This document shows positions 31,226-40,520 of a stretch of DNA of 64,000 nt, piece by piece. A program made the translations under genes and the position numbers. The stretch is from Aeromicrobium sp. 9AM (GTDB lineage Bacteria > Actinomycetota > Actinomycetes > Propionibacteriales > Nocardioidaceae), in assembly GCF_902506105.1 (NCBI RefSeq), contig NZ_LR733304.1:682001-746000 (forward strand), read 5' to 3'. The notes below the pieces were generated by a model. That model was given only the letters and a program-made list of their open reading frames with translations. It was not told the origin of the DNA and made no database searches. Position 1 is the stretch's first letter; each line of letters starts with the position of its first letter.

Positions 31226-31289
31226 CGCTGGGAGTGACGTTTGGGTCGCGAATCGCCGTGGGAGACCGACGCAAACGTCACTCCCAGCG
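31226..31289. repeat. Dispersed 64-bp palindromic element, copy B (reverse of copy A)
   Basis: Arms 31226-31248 and 31267-31289 are 23-base inverted repeats with one mismatch around an 18-base loop whose first 13 bases equal the reverse complement of the loop in the element at 3427. It starts five bases after the ppx stop and ends 13 bases before the lacI-type stop, so it again separates convergent genes. Confidence 0.85.
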
Positions 31290-31302
31290 GAGTTGCTGAG
31301 GG

Positions 31303-32310
31303 TCAGGCGGAGGTTGAGCGGCGGACGACGAGCTCGGGCTTGAGGGTCGTGTGCTTGACCGTGGTGCCGGCGGGGTCAGCGATCACGTCGAGCAGTAGCG
31401 TCGCTGCGGCGGAGCCGAGCTGCTGCGCCGGTTGCCGCACGGATGACAGCGGGATCGCGGCCGAGGCGGCGAACTCGATGTCGTCGTAGCCGACGATCGC
31501 GATGTCGTCGGGCACACGTACGCCGGCCAGTGTCAGCGCCTGCAGCACGCCGAGCGCGACCAGGTCGTTCGCGGCGAACACCGCGTCAGGGCGCTGGGCA
31601 CGCGGCAGGGCGAGCAGCTGCTCGGCGCCCCACCGGCCGGCCTGGGCGTTCATCGTCTCGGTCTCGACGAACACGATCTCGCCGGACCCGTGCTTGTCGA
31701 CGGCCGCGCGAGCCGCGGAGAGACGGGTCTTGACCTGCGACAACCCGCCTGGACCGCCGATGAAACCGATGCGGCGGCGGCCGATGTCGAGCAGGTGCTC
31801 GGTCGCGATGCGGCCGCCCATCTTGTCGTCGATCGAGACCGACGAGAACTCCTTGGCCCGGCTCATGCGGTCGACCAGGACCACGCTCGTGCCGCGGTCA
31901 CGGAGACGGCGAAGCCGATCCATGACATCACCGGCTGGCGTGATCAGGACCCCGCTCATGCGCTGCTGCTCGAACAGGTCGAGGTAGGAGACCTCGCGAG
32001 TCGGCTCCTGCGCGCTGTTGCCGAGGATCAGGGGACGGCTGTCGGCGATCAGGATGTCCTCGACGCCGCGGGCGACGTCGGTGAAGAACGGGTTGGCGAT
32101 GTCGAGCACGATCATGCCGATGGCGTGGTTGGTGCCGGCGCGCAGCTGACGGGCCGCGTCGTTGCGGACGTAGCCGAGCTCGTCGATCGCGGCCTCGATG
32201 CGGGCCAGTGTCGCGGAAGACACCTTCGCCGGGTGGTTGAGCGCATTCGACACGGTGGCAGGCGAAACTCCTGCGAGAGCGGCGACGTCCCGCACTTGAG
32301 CCACGGCCAT
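31303..32310 (-). CDS. LacI-family repressor of the rhamnose operon
   Basis: 335 residues from ATG 32310 (an in-frame TTG at 32334 would add eight). The N-terminal LacI helix-turn-helix AQVRDVAALAGVSPATVSNALNHPAKVS is followed by a periplasmic-binding-protein-like effector domain (NHAIGMIVLDIANPFFTDVARGVED, RIGFIGGPGGLS, DAVFAANDLVALGVLQAL). Divergent from rhaM; a LacI-type operator lies just downstream of the rha promoter. The inducer is probably rhamnose or rhamnulose. Confidence 0.93.
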   Translation of the reverse strand: MAVAQVRDVAALAGVSPATVSNALNHPAKVSSATLARIEAAIDELGYVRNDAARQLRAGTNHAIGMIVLDIANPFFTDVARGVEDILIADSRPLILGNSAQEPTREVSYLDLFEQQRMSGVLITPAGDVMDRLRRLRDRGTSVVLVDRMSRAKEFSSVSIDDKMGGRIATEHLLDIGRRRIGFIGGPGGLSQVKTRLSAARAAVDKHGSGEIVFVETETMNAQAGRWGAEQLLALPRAQRPDAVFAANDLVALGVLQALTLAGVRVPDDIAIVGYDDIEFAASAAIPLSSVRQPAQQLGSAAATLLLDVIADPAGTTVKHTTLKPELVVRRSTSA

Positions 32311-32343
32311 GTCGAGGAGGCTAACACGATTCAATGTGGTGGG

Positions 32344-32405
32344 TTGACGAAACTGTGATGGCCGTCATACAGTCTGCAAGGGCATTGATTGAAACGATTT
32401 AATCA
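32344..32405 (+). promoter_or_regulatory. rha promoter with LacI operator and CRP-like site
   Basis: -35 TTGACG (32344-32349), 18-base spacer, -10 TACAGT (32368-32373). TGTGATGGCCGTCATA (32355-32370) between the boxes resembles a CRP site with one mismatch to TGTGA-N6-TCACA. TGATTGAAACGATTTAATCA (32386-32405) is a LacI-family operator: symmetric at 16 of 20 positions with the central CG. It covers the expected transcript start. Confidence 0.7.
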
Positions 32406-32452
32406 ACTGTTCAGCAAGGTCAACATCGTGAAGTTCAACTTCTGATGTTCCC

Positions 32453-32491
32453 GGTGTCCGGCCGGCAGCTCCTCCCTGCAGGCCGGGCACC
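32453..32491 (+). other. Hairpin in the rhaM leader
   Basis: GGTGTCCGGCC (32453-32463) can pair with GGCCGGGCACC (32481-32491) through 11 bp including one wobble, with further CAG/CTG pairing inside. It sits in the untranslated leader 26 bases before the rhaM start. Function unknown; mRNA stability or attenuation are options. Confidence 0.5.
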
Positions 32492-32516
32492 ATCCCTTCC
32501 CCGAGAGGCCGATGAC

Positions 32517-32921
32517 ATGCAACGAGTGTGCTTTCAGCTCCAGGTCCGGCCCGATCGGATGGCGGAGTATCGCGAGCGCCATACGGCGGTGTGGCCCGAG
32601 ATGCTGCAAGCCCTGGCATCGACGGGGTGGCACAACTACTCGCTGTTCCTGCGCGAGGACGGCCTGCTGATCGGCTACGTCGAGACGCCGTCGATCGACG
32701 AGGCGCGGGCGGGGATGGCACGCACGGAGGTCAACGGCCGCTGGCAGGCGGAGATGGCCGAGTTCTTCGTCGACCTCGGCGATCAGCAGCCGGACCAAGG
32801 ATTTCTCGTCCTGGAGGAAGTCTTCCACCTGGAGGACCAGCTCGCCGGGCACGAGCAGAGCACGACGCAGGCGCACGACACAGAACCCCACTCAACCCCT
32901 GAAGAAGAAGACGTGAGATGA
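32517..32921 (+). CDS. rhaM: L-rhamnose mutarotase
   Basis: 134 residues. The RhaM signature RVCFQLQVRPDRMAEYRERHTAVWPEMLQAL, GWHNYSLFLREDGLLIGYVET and WQAEMAEFF is clear; the catalytic His is in ERHTAVWPE. It interconverts alpha and beta L-rhamnose. The C-terminal 25 residues are an acidic extension. ATG 32517 is chosen because homology begins there, with GAGAGG upstream. Overlaps rhaI by four bases. Confidence 0.93.
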   Translation: MQRVCFQLQVRPDRMAEYRERHTAVWPEMLQALASTGWHNYSLFLREDGLLIGYVETPSIDEARAGMARTEVNGRWQAEMAEFFVDLGDQQPDQGFLVLEEVFHLEDQLAGHEQSTTQAHDTEPHSTPEEEDVR

Positions 32922-34081
32922 CGACTTTCAGCGCGATCAGCGCGCAGCTCGAGGGACAGGCGATCGAGGTCCCGTCCTGGGCGTACGGCAACTCCGGCAC
33001 CCGGTTCAAGGTGTTCGGCAGCCCCGGCACGCCTCGTACGGTCGAGGAGAAGATCGCCGACGCCGCCAAGGTGCATGAGTTCACCGGTCTGGCGCCGCTC
33101 GTGTCGCTGCACATCCCGTGGGACCAGGTCGACGACTTCGCCGCGCTGCGCCGCTACGCCGAGGACCTCGGCACCGGCCTCGGCACGATCAACTCCAACA
33201 CGTTCCAGGACGACGACTACAAGCTCGGTGCCCTCACTCACGCCGATCCGCGGATCCGCCAGAAGGCGATCGACCACCACTTCGCGTGCATCGATGTGAT
33301 GGACCAGACCGGTTCGCGGGATCTCAAGGTCTGGCTCGCCGAGGGCACCAACTACCCGGGCCAGGGTGACATCCGCGGCCGGCAGGACCGCCTGGCGGAG
33401 TCGCTCGCCACGATCTACGACCGGATCGGCGACGACCAGCGCCTCGTCCTGGAGTACAAGTTCTTCGAGCCGGCGTTCTACCACACCGACGTCCCGGACT
33501 GGGGCACGTCGTACGTGCAGGTCAACGCGCTGGGCGACAAGGCGTACGTCTGTCTCGACACCGGCCACCACGCGCCCGGCACCAACATCGAGTTCATCGT
33601 GGCGCAGCTCCTGCGCCTCGGGAAGCTCGGCTCGTTCGACTTCAACAGCCGGTTCTACGCCGACGACGACCTCATCGTGGGGGCCGCCGATCCGTACCAG
33701 CTGTTCCGCATCCTCTACGAGGTGATCCGCGGTGGCGGCTACGGCCCGGACAGCGGCGTCGCGTTCATGCTCGACCAGTGCCACAACATCGAGAAGAAGA
33801 TCCCCGGACAGATCCGCTCGGTGCTCAACGTGCAGGAGATGACGGCCCGGGCGCTGCTCGTCGACGCCGGTGCCCTCGACAAGGCGCAGCGGGATGGCGA
33901 CGTGCTGCTCGCCAACGAGATCTTCATGGACGCGTTCTACACCGACGTCCGCGCGGATCTCGCCGCCTGGCGCGAGGAGCGAGGCCTGCCGGCCAACCCG
34001 CTCAAGGCGTACCTCGCCAGCGGCTACCAGGAACAGATCGAGGCCGACCGCGTCGGCGGCACCCAAGCAGGATGGAACTGA
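32918..34081 (+). CDS. rhaI: L-rhamnose isomerase
   Basis: 387 residues of the RhaI (Pseudomonas/actinobacterial) type, a TIM barrel of the xylose-isomerase superfamily rather than E. coli RhaA. Metal-ligand regions are visible: LEYKFFEPAFYHTD (Glu), CLDTGHHAPGTNIEFI (Asp, His) and FDFNSRFYADDDL. It converts L-rhamnose to L-rhamnulose. ATG at 32918 overlaps rhaM; its stop overlaps the rhaDE ATG by one base. Confidence 0.95.
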   Translation: MTTFSAISAQLEGQAIEVPSWAYGNSGTRFKVFGSPGTPRTVEEKIADAAKVHEFTGLAPLVSLHIPWDQVDDFAALRRYAEDLGTGLGTINSNTFQDDDYKLGALTHADPRIRQKAIDHHFACIDVMDQTGSRDLKVWLAEGTNYPGQGDIRGRQDRLAESLATIYDRIGDDQRLVLEYKFFEPAFYHTDVPDWGTSYVQVNALGDKAYVCLDTGHHAPGTNIEFIVAQLLRLGKLGSFDFNSRFYADDDLIVGAADPYQLFRILYEVIRGGGYGPDSGVAFMLDQCHNIEKKIPGQIRSVLNVQEMTARALLVDAGALDKAQRDGDVLLANEIFMDAFYTDVRADLAAWREERGLPANPLKAYLASGYQEQIEADRVGGTQAGWN

Positions 34082-36132
34082 TGACACTCAACACATCTAC
34101 AGGGGCAGCAGCAGCGGACCTCATCGCCCGGTCCAACCGGCTTGGTGCGGACCCGCGCAACACCAACTACGCCGGCGGCAACACCTCCGCCAAGGGCACC
34201 GAGACCGATCCCGTCACCGGCGAGGACGTCGAGCTGCTCTGGGTCAAGGGCTCCGGAGGCGACCTCGGCACGCTGACCGAGAGCGGCCTGGCCGTGCTGC
34301 GGCTCGACCGCATGCGCGCGCTGGTCGACGTCTATCCCGGCCTCGACCGTGAGGACGAGATGGTCGCCGCGTTCGACTACTGCCTGCACGGCAAGGGCGG
34401 TGCTGCGCCGTCGATCGACACAGCGATGCACGGCCTCGTCGACGCCGCGCACGTCGACCACCTGCACCCTGACTCCGGCATCGCCATCGCGACGTCTGCC
34501 GACGGCGAGTCGCTGACCGAGACGGTCTTCGGCGGCAAGGTCGTATGGGTCCCGTGGCGCCGTCCCGGCTTCCAGCTCGGACTCGACATCGCCGAGATCA
34601 AGGCCAAGCACCCCGAGGCGATCGGCTGCATCCTCGGCGGTCACGGCATCACCGCCTGGGGCGACACCAGCGACGAGGCCGAGCAGAACTCGCTCTGGAT
34701 CATCGAGACCGCCGCGGCGTACATCGACGAGCACTCGCGGCCCGAGCCGTTCGGCCCGGCGCTCGACGGCTACGCCGCACTGCCCGAGGCCGAGCGCCGC
34801 GCCAAGGCGGCCGCCCTCGTGCCGACGATCCGCTCGATCGCCTCGGCCGACAAGCCCATGGTCGGGCACTTCACCGACAGCGACGTCGTGCTGGACTTCC
34901 TCGCCTCGAGCGAGCACCCGCGCCTCGCCGCGCTGGGCACGAGCTGCCCAGACCACTTCCTGCGTACGAAGGTCAAGCCGCTCGTGCTCGACCTGCCAGC
35001 GTCGGCGAGCGTCGAGGAGTCGATCGCGCGGCTGCGCGAGCTCCACGCGGCCTACCGCGAGGAATACCAGGCGTACTACGACCGCAACGCCGTCGCCGAC
35101 TCGCCCGCGATCCGCGGCGCCGATCCGCTGATCGTGCTGGTGCCCGGCGTCGGCATGTTCAGCTTCGGCAAGGACAAGCAGACCGCCCGCGTCGCCGGCG
35201 AGTTCTACGTCAACGCGATCAACGTCATGCGTGGCGCCGAGGGACTGTCGACGTACGCACCGATCGACGAGGCGGAGAAGTTCCGCATCGAGTACTGGGC
35301 GCTCGAGGAGGCCAAGCTCCAGCGCATGCCGGCGCCCAAGCCGCTGGCCATGCGCATCGCGCTCGTGACCGGTGCCGCGTCCGGCATCGGCAAGGCCATC
35401 GCGCACAAGCTCGCCGCGCAGGGCGCCGTCGTGGCGATCGCCGACCTCGACCTCGCCAAGGCGCAGGCTGCTGCTGCGGAGATCGGCGGCACGGATGTCG
35501 CCGTCGGCGTACAGGCCGACGTCAGCGACGAGGACGCCGTCAAGGCCGCGGTCGACGCGACGTTGCTGGCCTTCGGTGGGCTCGACCTGGTCGTCAACAA
35601 CGCCGGGCTGTCGCTCTCGAAGTCGCTGCTCGACACCACGGTCGCCGACTGGGACCTGCAGCACAACGTCATGGCCAAGGGCTCGTTCCTGGTGTCGCGC
35701 ACCGCGGCGAAGGCGCTCATCGAGCAGGGCCTCGGCGGCGACATCGTCTACATCTCGTCCAAGAACTCGGTGTTCGCCGGGCCCAACAACATCGCGTACT
35801 CCGCGACCAAGGCCGACCAGGCCCACCAGGTGCGGCTGCTGGCTGCCGAGCTCGGCGAGCACGGCGTACGCGTCAACGGCATCAACCCCGACGGCGTCGT
35901 GCAGGGCTCGGGCATCTTCTCCAGCGGCTGGGGCGCCAACCGCGCCGCAGTCTACGGGGTCGAGGAGAAGGACCTCGGCGCCTTCTATGCGCAGCGCACG
36001 CTGCTGAAGCGTGAGGTCCTGCCTGACCATGTCGCCAACGCGGTCTACGCGCTGGTCGGACCCGACCTGACGCAGACGACCGGCCTCCACATCCCCGTGG
36101 ACGCCGGTGTCGCGGCGGCGTTCCTGCGCTGA
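34081..36132 (+). CDS. rhaDE: Bifunctional rhamnulose-1-phosphate aldolase / lactaldehyde dehydrogenase (RhaD-RhaE fusion)
   Basis: 683 residues. Residues 1-400 are a class II aldolase domain (NTNYAGGNTSAKG, the metal-binding MHGLVDAAHVDHLHPDSGIAIAT and CILGGHGITAWG). Residues about 424-683 are an SDR domain with NAD motif TGAASGIGKAIA, NNAG and YSATKADQ. The aldolase splits rhamnulose-1-P into DHAP and L-lactaldehyde; in this known fusion family the SDR oxidises lactaldehyde to lactate. The upstream rhaI and downstream kinase support this. Confidence 0.95.
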   Translation: MTLNTSTGAAAADLIARSNRLGADPRNTNYAGGNTSAKGTETDPVTGEDVELLWVKGSGGDLGTLTESGLAVLRLDRMRALVDVYPGLDREDEMVAAFDYCLHGKGGAAPSIDTAMHGLVDAAHVDHLHPDSGIAIATSADGESLTETVFGGKVVWVPWRRPGFQLGLDIAEIKAKHPEAIGCILGGHGITAWGDTSDEAEQNSLWIIETAAAYIDEHSRPEPFGPALDGYAALPEAERRAKAAALVPTIRSIASADKPMVGHFTDSDVVLDFLASSEHPRLAALGTSCPDHFLRTKVKPLVLDLPASASVEESIARLRELHAAYREEYQAYYDRNAVADSPAIRGADPLIVLVPGVGMFSFGKDKQTARVAGEFYVNAINVMRGAEGLSTYAPIDEAEKFRIEYWALEEAKLQRMPAPKPLAMRIALVTGAASGIGKAIAHKLAAQGAVVAIADLDLAKAQAAAAEIGGTDVAVGVQADVSDEDAVKAAVDATLLAFGGLDLVVNNAGLSLSKSLLDTTVADWDLQHNVMAKGSFLVSRTAAKALIEQGLGGDIVYISSKNSVFAGPNNIAYSATKADQAHQVRLLAAELGEHGVRVNGINPDGVVQGSGIFSSGWGANRAAVYGVEEKDLGAFYAQRTLLKREVLPDHVANAVYALVGPDLTQTTGLHIPVDAGVAAAFLR

Positions 36133-36136
36133 CGTC

Positions 36137-37561
36137 ATGACTCTGCCCTCACAGCGGCACAGCGTTGCCGCGATCGACCTTGGGGCCTCCAGCGGCCGCG
36201 TCATGGTCGGCGAGGTCGGAGCCGATCACCTCGAGCTGCGCGCTGTCGCGCGATTCGCCAATGAGCCCGTACGCACGTCGGACGGGCTGCACTGGGACCC
36301 CCTCGAGCTCTACCGCCACGCTCTCAGCGGCCTGTGGACTGCCGCGAGCTCCTCACCCGACGGGCTCGAGAGCGTGGCGGTGGACTCGTGGGCGGTCGAC
36401 TACGCCCTCATGCGGGCGGACCGCATGCTGGGCGTGCCGTTCCACTACCGGGACGAGCGCACGGCCGCGGGCGTGGAGCGCATCCACGCCCGCGTGCCGT
36501 TCGCGGAGCTGTATGCCCGCAACGGCCTGCAGTTCCTGCCGTTCAACACGATCTACCAGCTCGCTGCCGACGCCCTCGCCGACGAGGCCGAACGGATGCT
36601 GCTGATCCCCGACCTGATCGGCTGCTGGCTGACCGGCGAGATGGTCACCGAGCGCACCAACGCGTCCACGACCGGGCTGCTGGACGTACGCACGGGGGAG
36701 TGGGACACCGATCTGATGTCGCAGGTGGGCCTGCGCTCGTCTCTCTTCACGGATCTCGTCGACCCCGGGACGAGGATCGGCACGGTCACCGACGAGGTCG
36801 GCAAGCAGGTCGGTGTACCCGGTCTCACGGTCACCGCGGTGGGCTCGCACGACACGGCATCGGCCGTCGTCGGGGTGCCGATGGAGGGCGACGACGCGGC
36901 CTACATCTCGTGCGGCACGTGGGGGCTGGTCGGGCTCGAGCTCGACGCGCCGGTGCTGACCGACGAGGCGCGCAACGCCAACTTCACCAACGAGGGCGGC
37001 GTCGACGGGCGTACGCGCTTCCTCACCAACGTCATGGGCACGTGGCTGATCAGCGAGACCCTTCGCGAGTGGGAGCGCGCCGGCTTCAACGTGTCGCTGC
37101 CGGACATCCTGGCCGCCGCTGGAGGCGTCACGACCGACGTGACGGTGTTCGACGTGCAGGACCCGCGGTTCCTCCCGCCCGGCGACATGCCCGGCCGCAT
37201 CGCCGACCTGTGCGACGAGCAAGGGGTGCGGCCACCGTCCACCAAGGCCGAGCTGATGCGCAGCATCGTCGAGAGCCTCGCGTACGCCTTCGCGTCCGCA
37301 CTCGAGACCGCAGAACGCCTCGCCGACCGGCCCATCCGGATCGTGCACGTCGTCGGCGGCGGCTCGCTCAACCGGCTCCTGTGCCAAGCGATCGCCGACC
37401 GCAGCGACCGGCCCGTCCTCGCCGGACCGGTCGAGGCCACCGCACTCGGCAACGTCCTCATCCAGGGACGTACGCTCGGCGCGGTCTCGGGCTCGCTCGA
37501 GGACTTGCGCGGTCTCATCGCCCGCACCCACGACCTCGCGCGCTACGAACCCAGAGCATGA
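36137..37561 (+). CDS. rhaB: Rhamnulokinase
   Basis: 474 residues of the FGGY kinase family. AAIDLGASSGRVMVGEV at the N-terminus, the substrate part VDSWAVDYALMRAD, GSHDTASAVVGVP, YISCGTWGLVGLELD and the C-terminal VVGGGSLNRLLCQAIADR ATP motif match rhamnulokinase. It phosphorylates L-rhamnulose at O1. It starts four bases after rhaDE; ATG 36137 is where the homology begins. Confidence 0.95.
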   Translation: MTLPSQRHSVAAIDLGASSGRVMVGEVGADHLELRAVARFANEPVRTSDGLHWDPLELYRHALSGLWTAASSSPDGLESVAVDSWAVDYALMRADRMLGVPFHYRDERTAAGVERIHARVPFAELYARNGLQFLPFNTIYQLAADALADEAERMLLIPDLIGCWLTGEMVTERTNASTTGLLDVRTGEWDTDLMSQVGLRSSLFTDLVDPGTRIGTVTDEVGKQVGVPGLTVTAVGSHDTASAVVGVPMEGDDAAYISCGTWGLVGLELDAPVLTDEARNANFTNEGGVDGRTRFLTNVMGTWLISETLREWERAGFNVSLPDILAAAGGVTTDVTVFDVQDPRFLPPGDMPGRIADLCDEQGVRPPSTKAELMRSIVESLAYAFASALETAERLADRPIRIVHVVGGGSLNRLLCQAIADRSDRPVLAGPVEATALGNVLIQGRTLGAVSGSLEDLRGLIARTHDLARYEPRA

Positions 37562-37568
37562 TCTAGAC

Positions 37569-38474
37569 ATGACTCTTCGTGTGACGGTTCCCGACGAGGG
37601 CTGGCTCGACCGGCTGGCCGATCTCGGCGACAGCGTCAATCTCGTCGTCTGGGACTTCTCGACTCCGCAGCCCGAGGGACGTATCGACCTCGCCGTGCGG
37701 CCGTACACCCCGACCACCGACGGGCTCGACCGTCTCGACCCGTCCGGGCTCGAGGTCCTGCAGCTCCAGACCCTCGGGTTCGACGGCGTGCCGGACGTGC
37801 TGCCGGCCGGCATCACCGTGTGCAATGCCGTGGGCGTCCACGAGGGATCAACGGCAGAGCTGGCCGTGGCCCTGCTGCTGGCCTCGCAGCGGGAGATCGA
37901 TGCCTTCGCCCGCGAGCGCGGCGAGTGGAACCGGCGCTTCACGGCGAGCCTGCTCGACCGGCGCATCATGCTGCTGGGCTACGGCGGCATCGGCACCGAG
38001 GTCGAGAAGCGCCTCGAGGGGTTCGACGCCGACCTCGTACGCGTTGCGGGTCACCGGCGCGAGGACGAGCGTGGCGTCGTGCACGGCAACGACGAGCTCA
38101 CTGAGCTGCTGCCGACCGTCGACGCCGTCGTCGTGGCGGTCCCGCTCTCGGACGCGACGGTCGGGCTGATCGACGACGACTTCCTGGCTGCGCTGCCTGA
38201 TGGCGCGATCGTCGTCAACGTCTCCCGTGGCAAGGTCGCCGACACCGACGCGGTGGTCCGCCAGGGCGGCCGCATCCGGTACGCCACGGATGTCACGGAT
38301 CCCGAACCGCTGCCGAGCGACCACCCGCTGTGGAGCGTGCCCGGCGTGCTGATCTCACCGCATGTCGGCGGCATGTCGAGCGCCATGCAGCCCCGCATCG
38401 ACGCCGTGGTGCGCCGTCAGATCACGAACCTGCTCGAGGGCCGCGGACCTGATTCCGTCGTCATCTCGGCATAG
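37569..38474 (+). CDS. D-isomer-specific 2-hydroxyacid dehydrogenase
   Basis: 301 residues. The Rossmann domain [23 protein letters not shown] (about 138-160), the [14 protein letters not shown] segment and the SPHVGGM histidine region mark the family; the arginine and glutamate of the triad are expected in NVSRG and [10 protein letters not shown]. It follows rhaB by seven bases as the last gene of the rha transcript. It may reduce or oxidise a 2-hydroxy acid derived from lactaldehyde, but this is inferred only from position. Confidence 0.85.
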   Translation: MTLRVTVPDEGWLDRLADLGDSVNLVVWDFSTPQPEGRIDLAVRPYTPTTDGLDRLDPSGLEVLQLQTLGFDGVPDVLPAGITVCNAVGVHEGSTAELAVALLLASQREIDAFARERGEWNRRFTASLLDRRIMLLGYGGIGTEVEKRLEGFDADLVRVAGHRREDERGVVHGNDELTELLPTVDAVVVAVPLSDATVGLIDDDFLAALPDGAIVVNVSRGKVADTDAVVRQGGRIRYATDVTDPEPLPSDHPLWSVPGVLISPHVGGMSSAMQPRIDAVVRRQITNLLEGRGPDSVVISA

Positions 38475-38488
38475 CACCGGGATCGCGA

Positions 38489-39181
38489 CTAGCTGATCAA
38501 ACCGGCATCGCGAGCGAAGGCCAGGATGTGCTCCTCGGCGAGCCGCGCTGCGCGCTCGCCGTCGCCCTCGCTGAGACCCGCCACGATCGCGTGGTGCTCG
38601 GCCCGCAGCCGCGTGGCGATCGCCTGCCAGTCCTCGAGGCGGGGGGCGGCGTCCAGCACGTAGCTCTCGATGGACGAGCGCAGGGAGGACATGATGGCGT
38701 TGACCAGTGGATTGCCCGCGAGGCGGACGAGCTCGAGGTGGAACTGGGTGTCCAGGTGGTGGAACTCGACGGGATCGTCGGCCTGCTCCATGGCGTCGAG
38801 CAGCTCCCGCGCCGGCTGCAGGAGGTCCGCCGGCAGGCGGGGCAACCCGCGGTAGGCCCACGACTCGAGCATCACGCGCGCGTCGATGACGTCGCCGACA
38901 GACAGCGAGTCGACGGCCACGTGCAGCCGAAGGGAGGCGCTCAGGGCGACCTCCGGATCGGCGACGACCTGCGCCCCGGCCGAGGGTCCCGATCCAGGGG
39001 CACTACGGATGATGCCGAGTGTCGACAGGACGCGGATCGCCTCACGTACGGACGTCCGGCTGACGCCCAGCCGGTCCGCGAGGGCGCGCTCGCCCTCGAG
39101 ACGGTCGCCGAGCTTGAGCCGCTTCGAGCGGATCATCGACTCGATCTCCTCGATGACGGTCTCGTACGCCTGTGCGCTCAC
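38489..39181 (-). CDS. FadR-type GntR regulator (FCD domain), LldR-like
   Basis: 230 residues from GTG 39181, chosen because AAGGAG lies just upstream and a longer frame would run through the operator. The GntR winged helix ([36 protein letters not shown]) is followed by an FCD metal and ligand domain ([33 protein letters not shown]). Divergent from lldD with two operators in the gap, so a lactate-responsive repressor of lldD is likely. Confidence 0.92.
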   Translation of the reverse strand: MSAQAYETVIEEIESMIRSKRLKLGDRLEGERALADRLGVSRTSVREAIRVLSTLGIIRSAPGSGPSAGAQVVADPEVALSASLRLHVAVDSLSVGDVIDARVMLESWAYRGLPRLPADLLQPARELLDAMEQADDPVEFHHLDTQFHLELVRLAGNPLVNAIMSSLRSSIESYVLDAAPRLEDWQAIATRLRAEHHAIVAGLSEGDGERAARLAEEHILAFARDAGLIS

Positions 39182-39199
39182 CGGGCTCCTTGGTTGCCG

Positions 39200-39236
39200 T
39201 GTGGTTGGACCACAGGTATCGTGTGGTCCAACCACA
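39200..39236. promoter_or_regulatory. Twin FadR-type operators between regulator and lldD
   Basis: TGTGGTTGGACCACA (39200-39214) and TGTGGTCCAACCACA (39222-39236) are reverse complements of each other, and each is itself a palindrome of form TGTGGT-N3-ACCACA. Their centres are 22 bases apart, two helical turns, which fits two FadR/LldR dimers side by side. Confidence 0.88.
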
Positions 39237-39268
39237 GCCTAGCGGAATGCAGCCCTGAAAGGTTCACC

Positions 39269-40519
39269 ATGGCATCGCCCCTGGTCAAGCAGCACCGTCG
39301 GTTCCCGCGTCCGCGCGACTTCCTGCCCCTGCTGAAGTTCAAGAAGCCCGTGCTCAACCCGACGCGGCGGCGGCTCGAGCGCGCGCTGACGGTGTGGGAC
39401 CTGAGGTCGATCGCGAAGCGGCGCACGCCCAAGGCGGCGTTCGACTACACCGACGGCGCCGCGGATGCCGAGCTGTCGCTGGCGCGGGCGCGTCAGGCGT
39501 TCGAGGACATCACGTTCCACCCGGCGATCCTGCGAGACGTCTCGGTCGTCGACACCTCGGTGGAGGTGCTGGGCGTACGTTCGGCGCTGCCGTTCGGCAT
39601 CGCGCCGACCGGGTTCACCCGGATGATGCAGTCCGAGGGTGAGATCGCGGGTGTCACAGCCGCGGAGGCGGCCGGCATCCCGTACTCGCTATCGACGATG
39701 GGCACGACCGCGATCGAGGACGTGGCGGCAGCCGCGCCGAACGGGCGCAACTGGTTCCAGCTCTACATGTGGAAGGACCGCGAGCGGTCGATGGCGTTGG
39801 TCGATCGCGCGGCCAAGGCCGGGTTCGACACGCTGCTGGTCACGGTCGACGTGCCGGTCGCCGGTGCCCGGCTGCGGGACACCCGCAACGGCATGACGAT
39901 CCCGCCGACCCTGTCGCCCCGCACGGTGCTCAACGCGATCCCGCGGCCGGCGTGGTGGCTCAACTTCCTCACCACCGAGCCGCTGGCGTTCGCCTCGCTC
40001 GACAAGTGGTCCGGCACCGTCGCGGAGCTGCTGGACACGATGTTCGACCCGACCGTCACGTTCGACGACCTGGCCTGGATCAAGGACCAGTGGCACGGCA
40101 AGGTCGTCGTCAAGGGCGTGCAGAACGTCGATGACGCGGTCGAGCTCGCCGATCTCGGTGTCGATGCGGTGCTGCTGTCCAACCACGGTGGCCGCCAGCT
40201 CGACCGGGCGCCCGTCCCGTTCCACCTGCTGCCGCAGGTCAAGGCCGCGGTCGGTGACTCGGTCGAGATCCACCTCGACACCGGCATCATGTCCGGCCAG
40301 GACATCGTCGCTGCCCTTGCTCTTGGCGCCGACTTCACGCTGATCGGCCGGGCCTACCTCTACGGGTTGATGGCCGGCGGACGCCGAGGCGTCGACCGTA
40401 CGATCGAGATCCTGACGAAGGACATCGAGCGTACGATGCGGCTCCTCGGTGTCACCAGCGTCGCCGAGCTGGAGCCGGGCCACGTGACCCAGCTCCAGCG
40501 CCTGTCCCCGCTGGGCTGA
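39269..40519 (+). CDS. lldD: FMN-dependent L-lactate dehydrogenase
   Basis: 416 residues, closely resembling mycobacterial LldD2: [64 protein letters not shown], the active-site [14 protein letters not shown] with His and Arg, and [14 protein letters not shown]. It oxidises L-lactate to pyruvate, passing electrons to quinone. Placed after the rha genes it would consume the lactate formed by RhaDE. Confidence 0.94.
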   Translation: MASPLVKQHRRFPRPRDFLPLLKFKKPVLNPTRRRLERALTVWDLRSIAKRRTPKAAFDYTDGAADAELSLARARQAFEDITFHPAILRDVSVVDTSVEVLGVRSALPFGIAPTGFTRMMQSEGEIAGVTAAEAAGIPYSLSTMGTTAIEDVAAAAPNGRNWFQLYMWKDRERSMALVDRAAKAGFDTLLVTVDVPVAGARLRDTRNGMTIPPTLSPRTVLNAIPRPAWWLNFLTTEPLAFASLDKWSGTVAELLDTMFDPTVTFDDLAWIKDQWHGKVVVKGVQNVDDAVELADLGVDAVLLSNHGGRQLDRAPVPFHLLPQVKAAVGDSVEIHLDTGIMSGQDIVAALALGADFTLIGRAYLYGLMAGGRRGVDRTIEILTKDIERTMRLLGVTSVAELEPGHVTQLQRLSPLG

Positions 40520-40520
40520 G

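Noticed and set aside
34081..36132. RhaD-RhaE fusion as a novel gene fusion
   Set aside because: Aldolase/SDR fusions of this layout are an established rhamnose-pathway family in bacteria, so it is not new.
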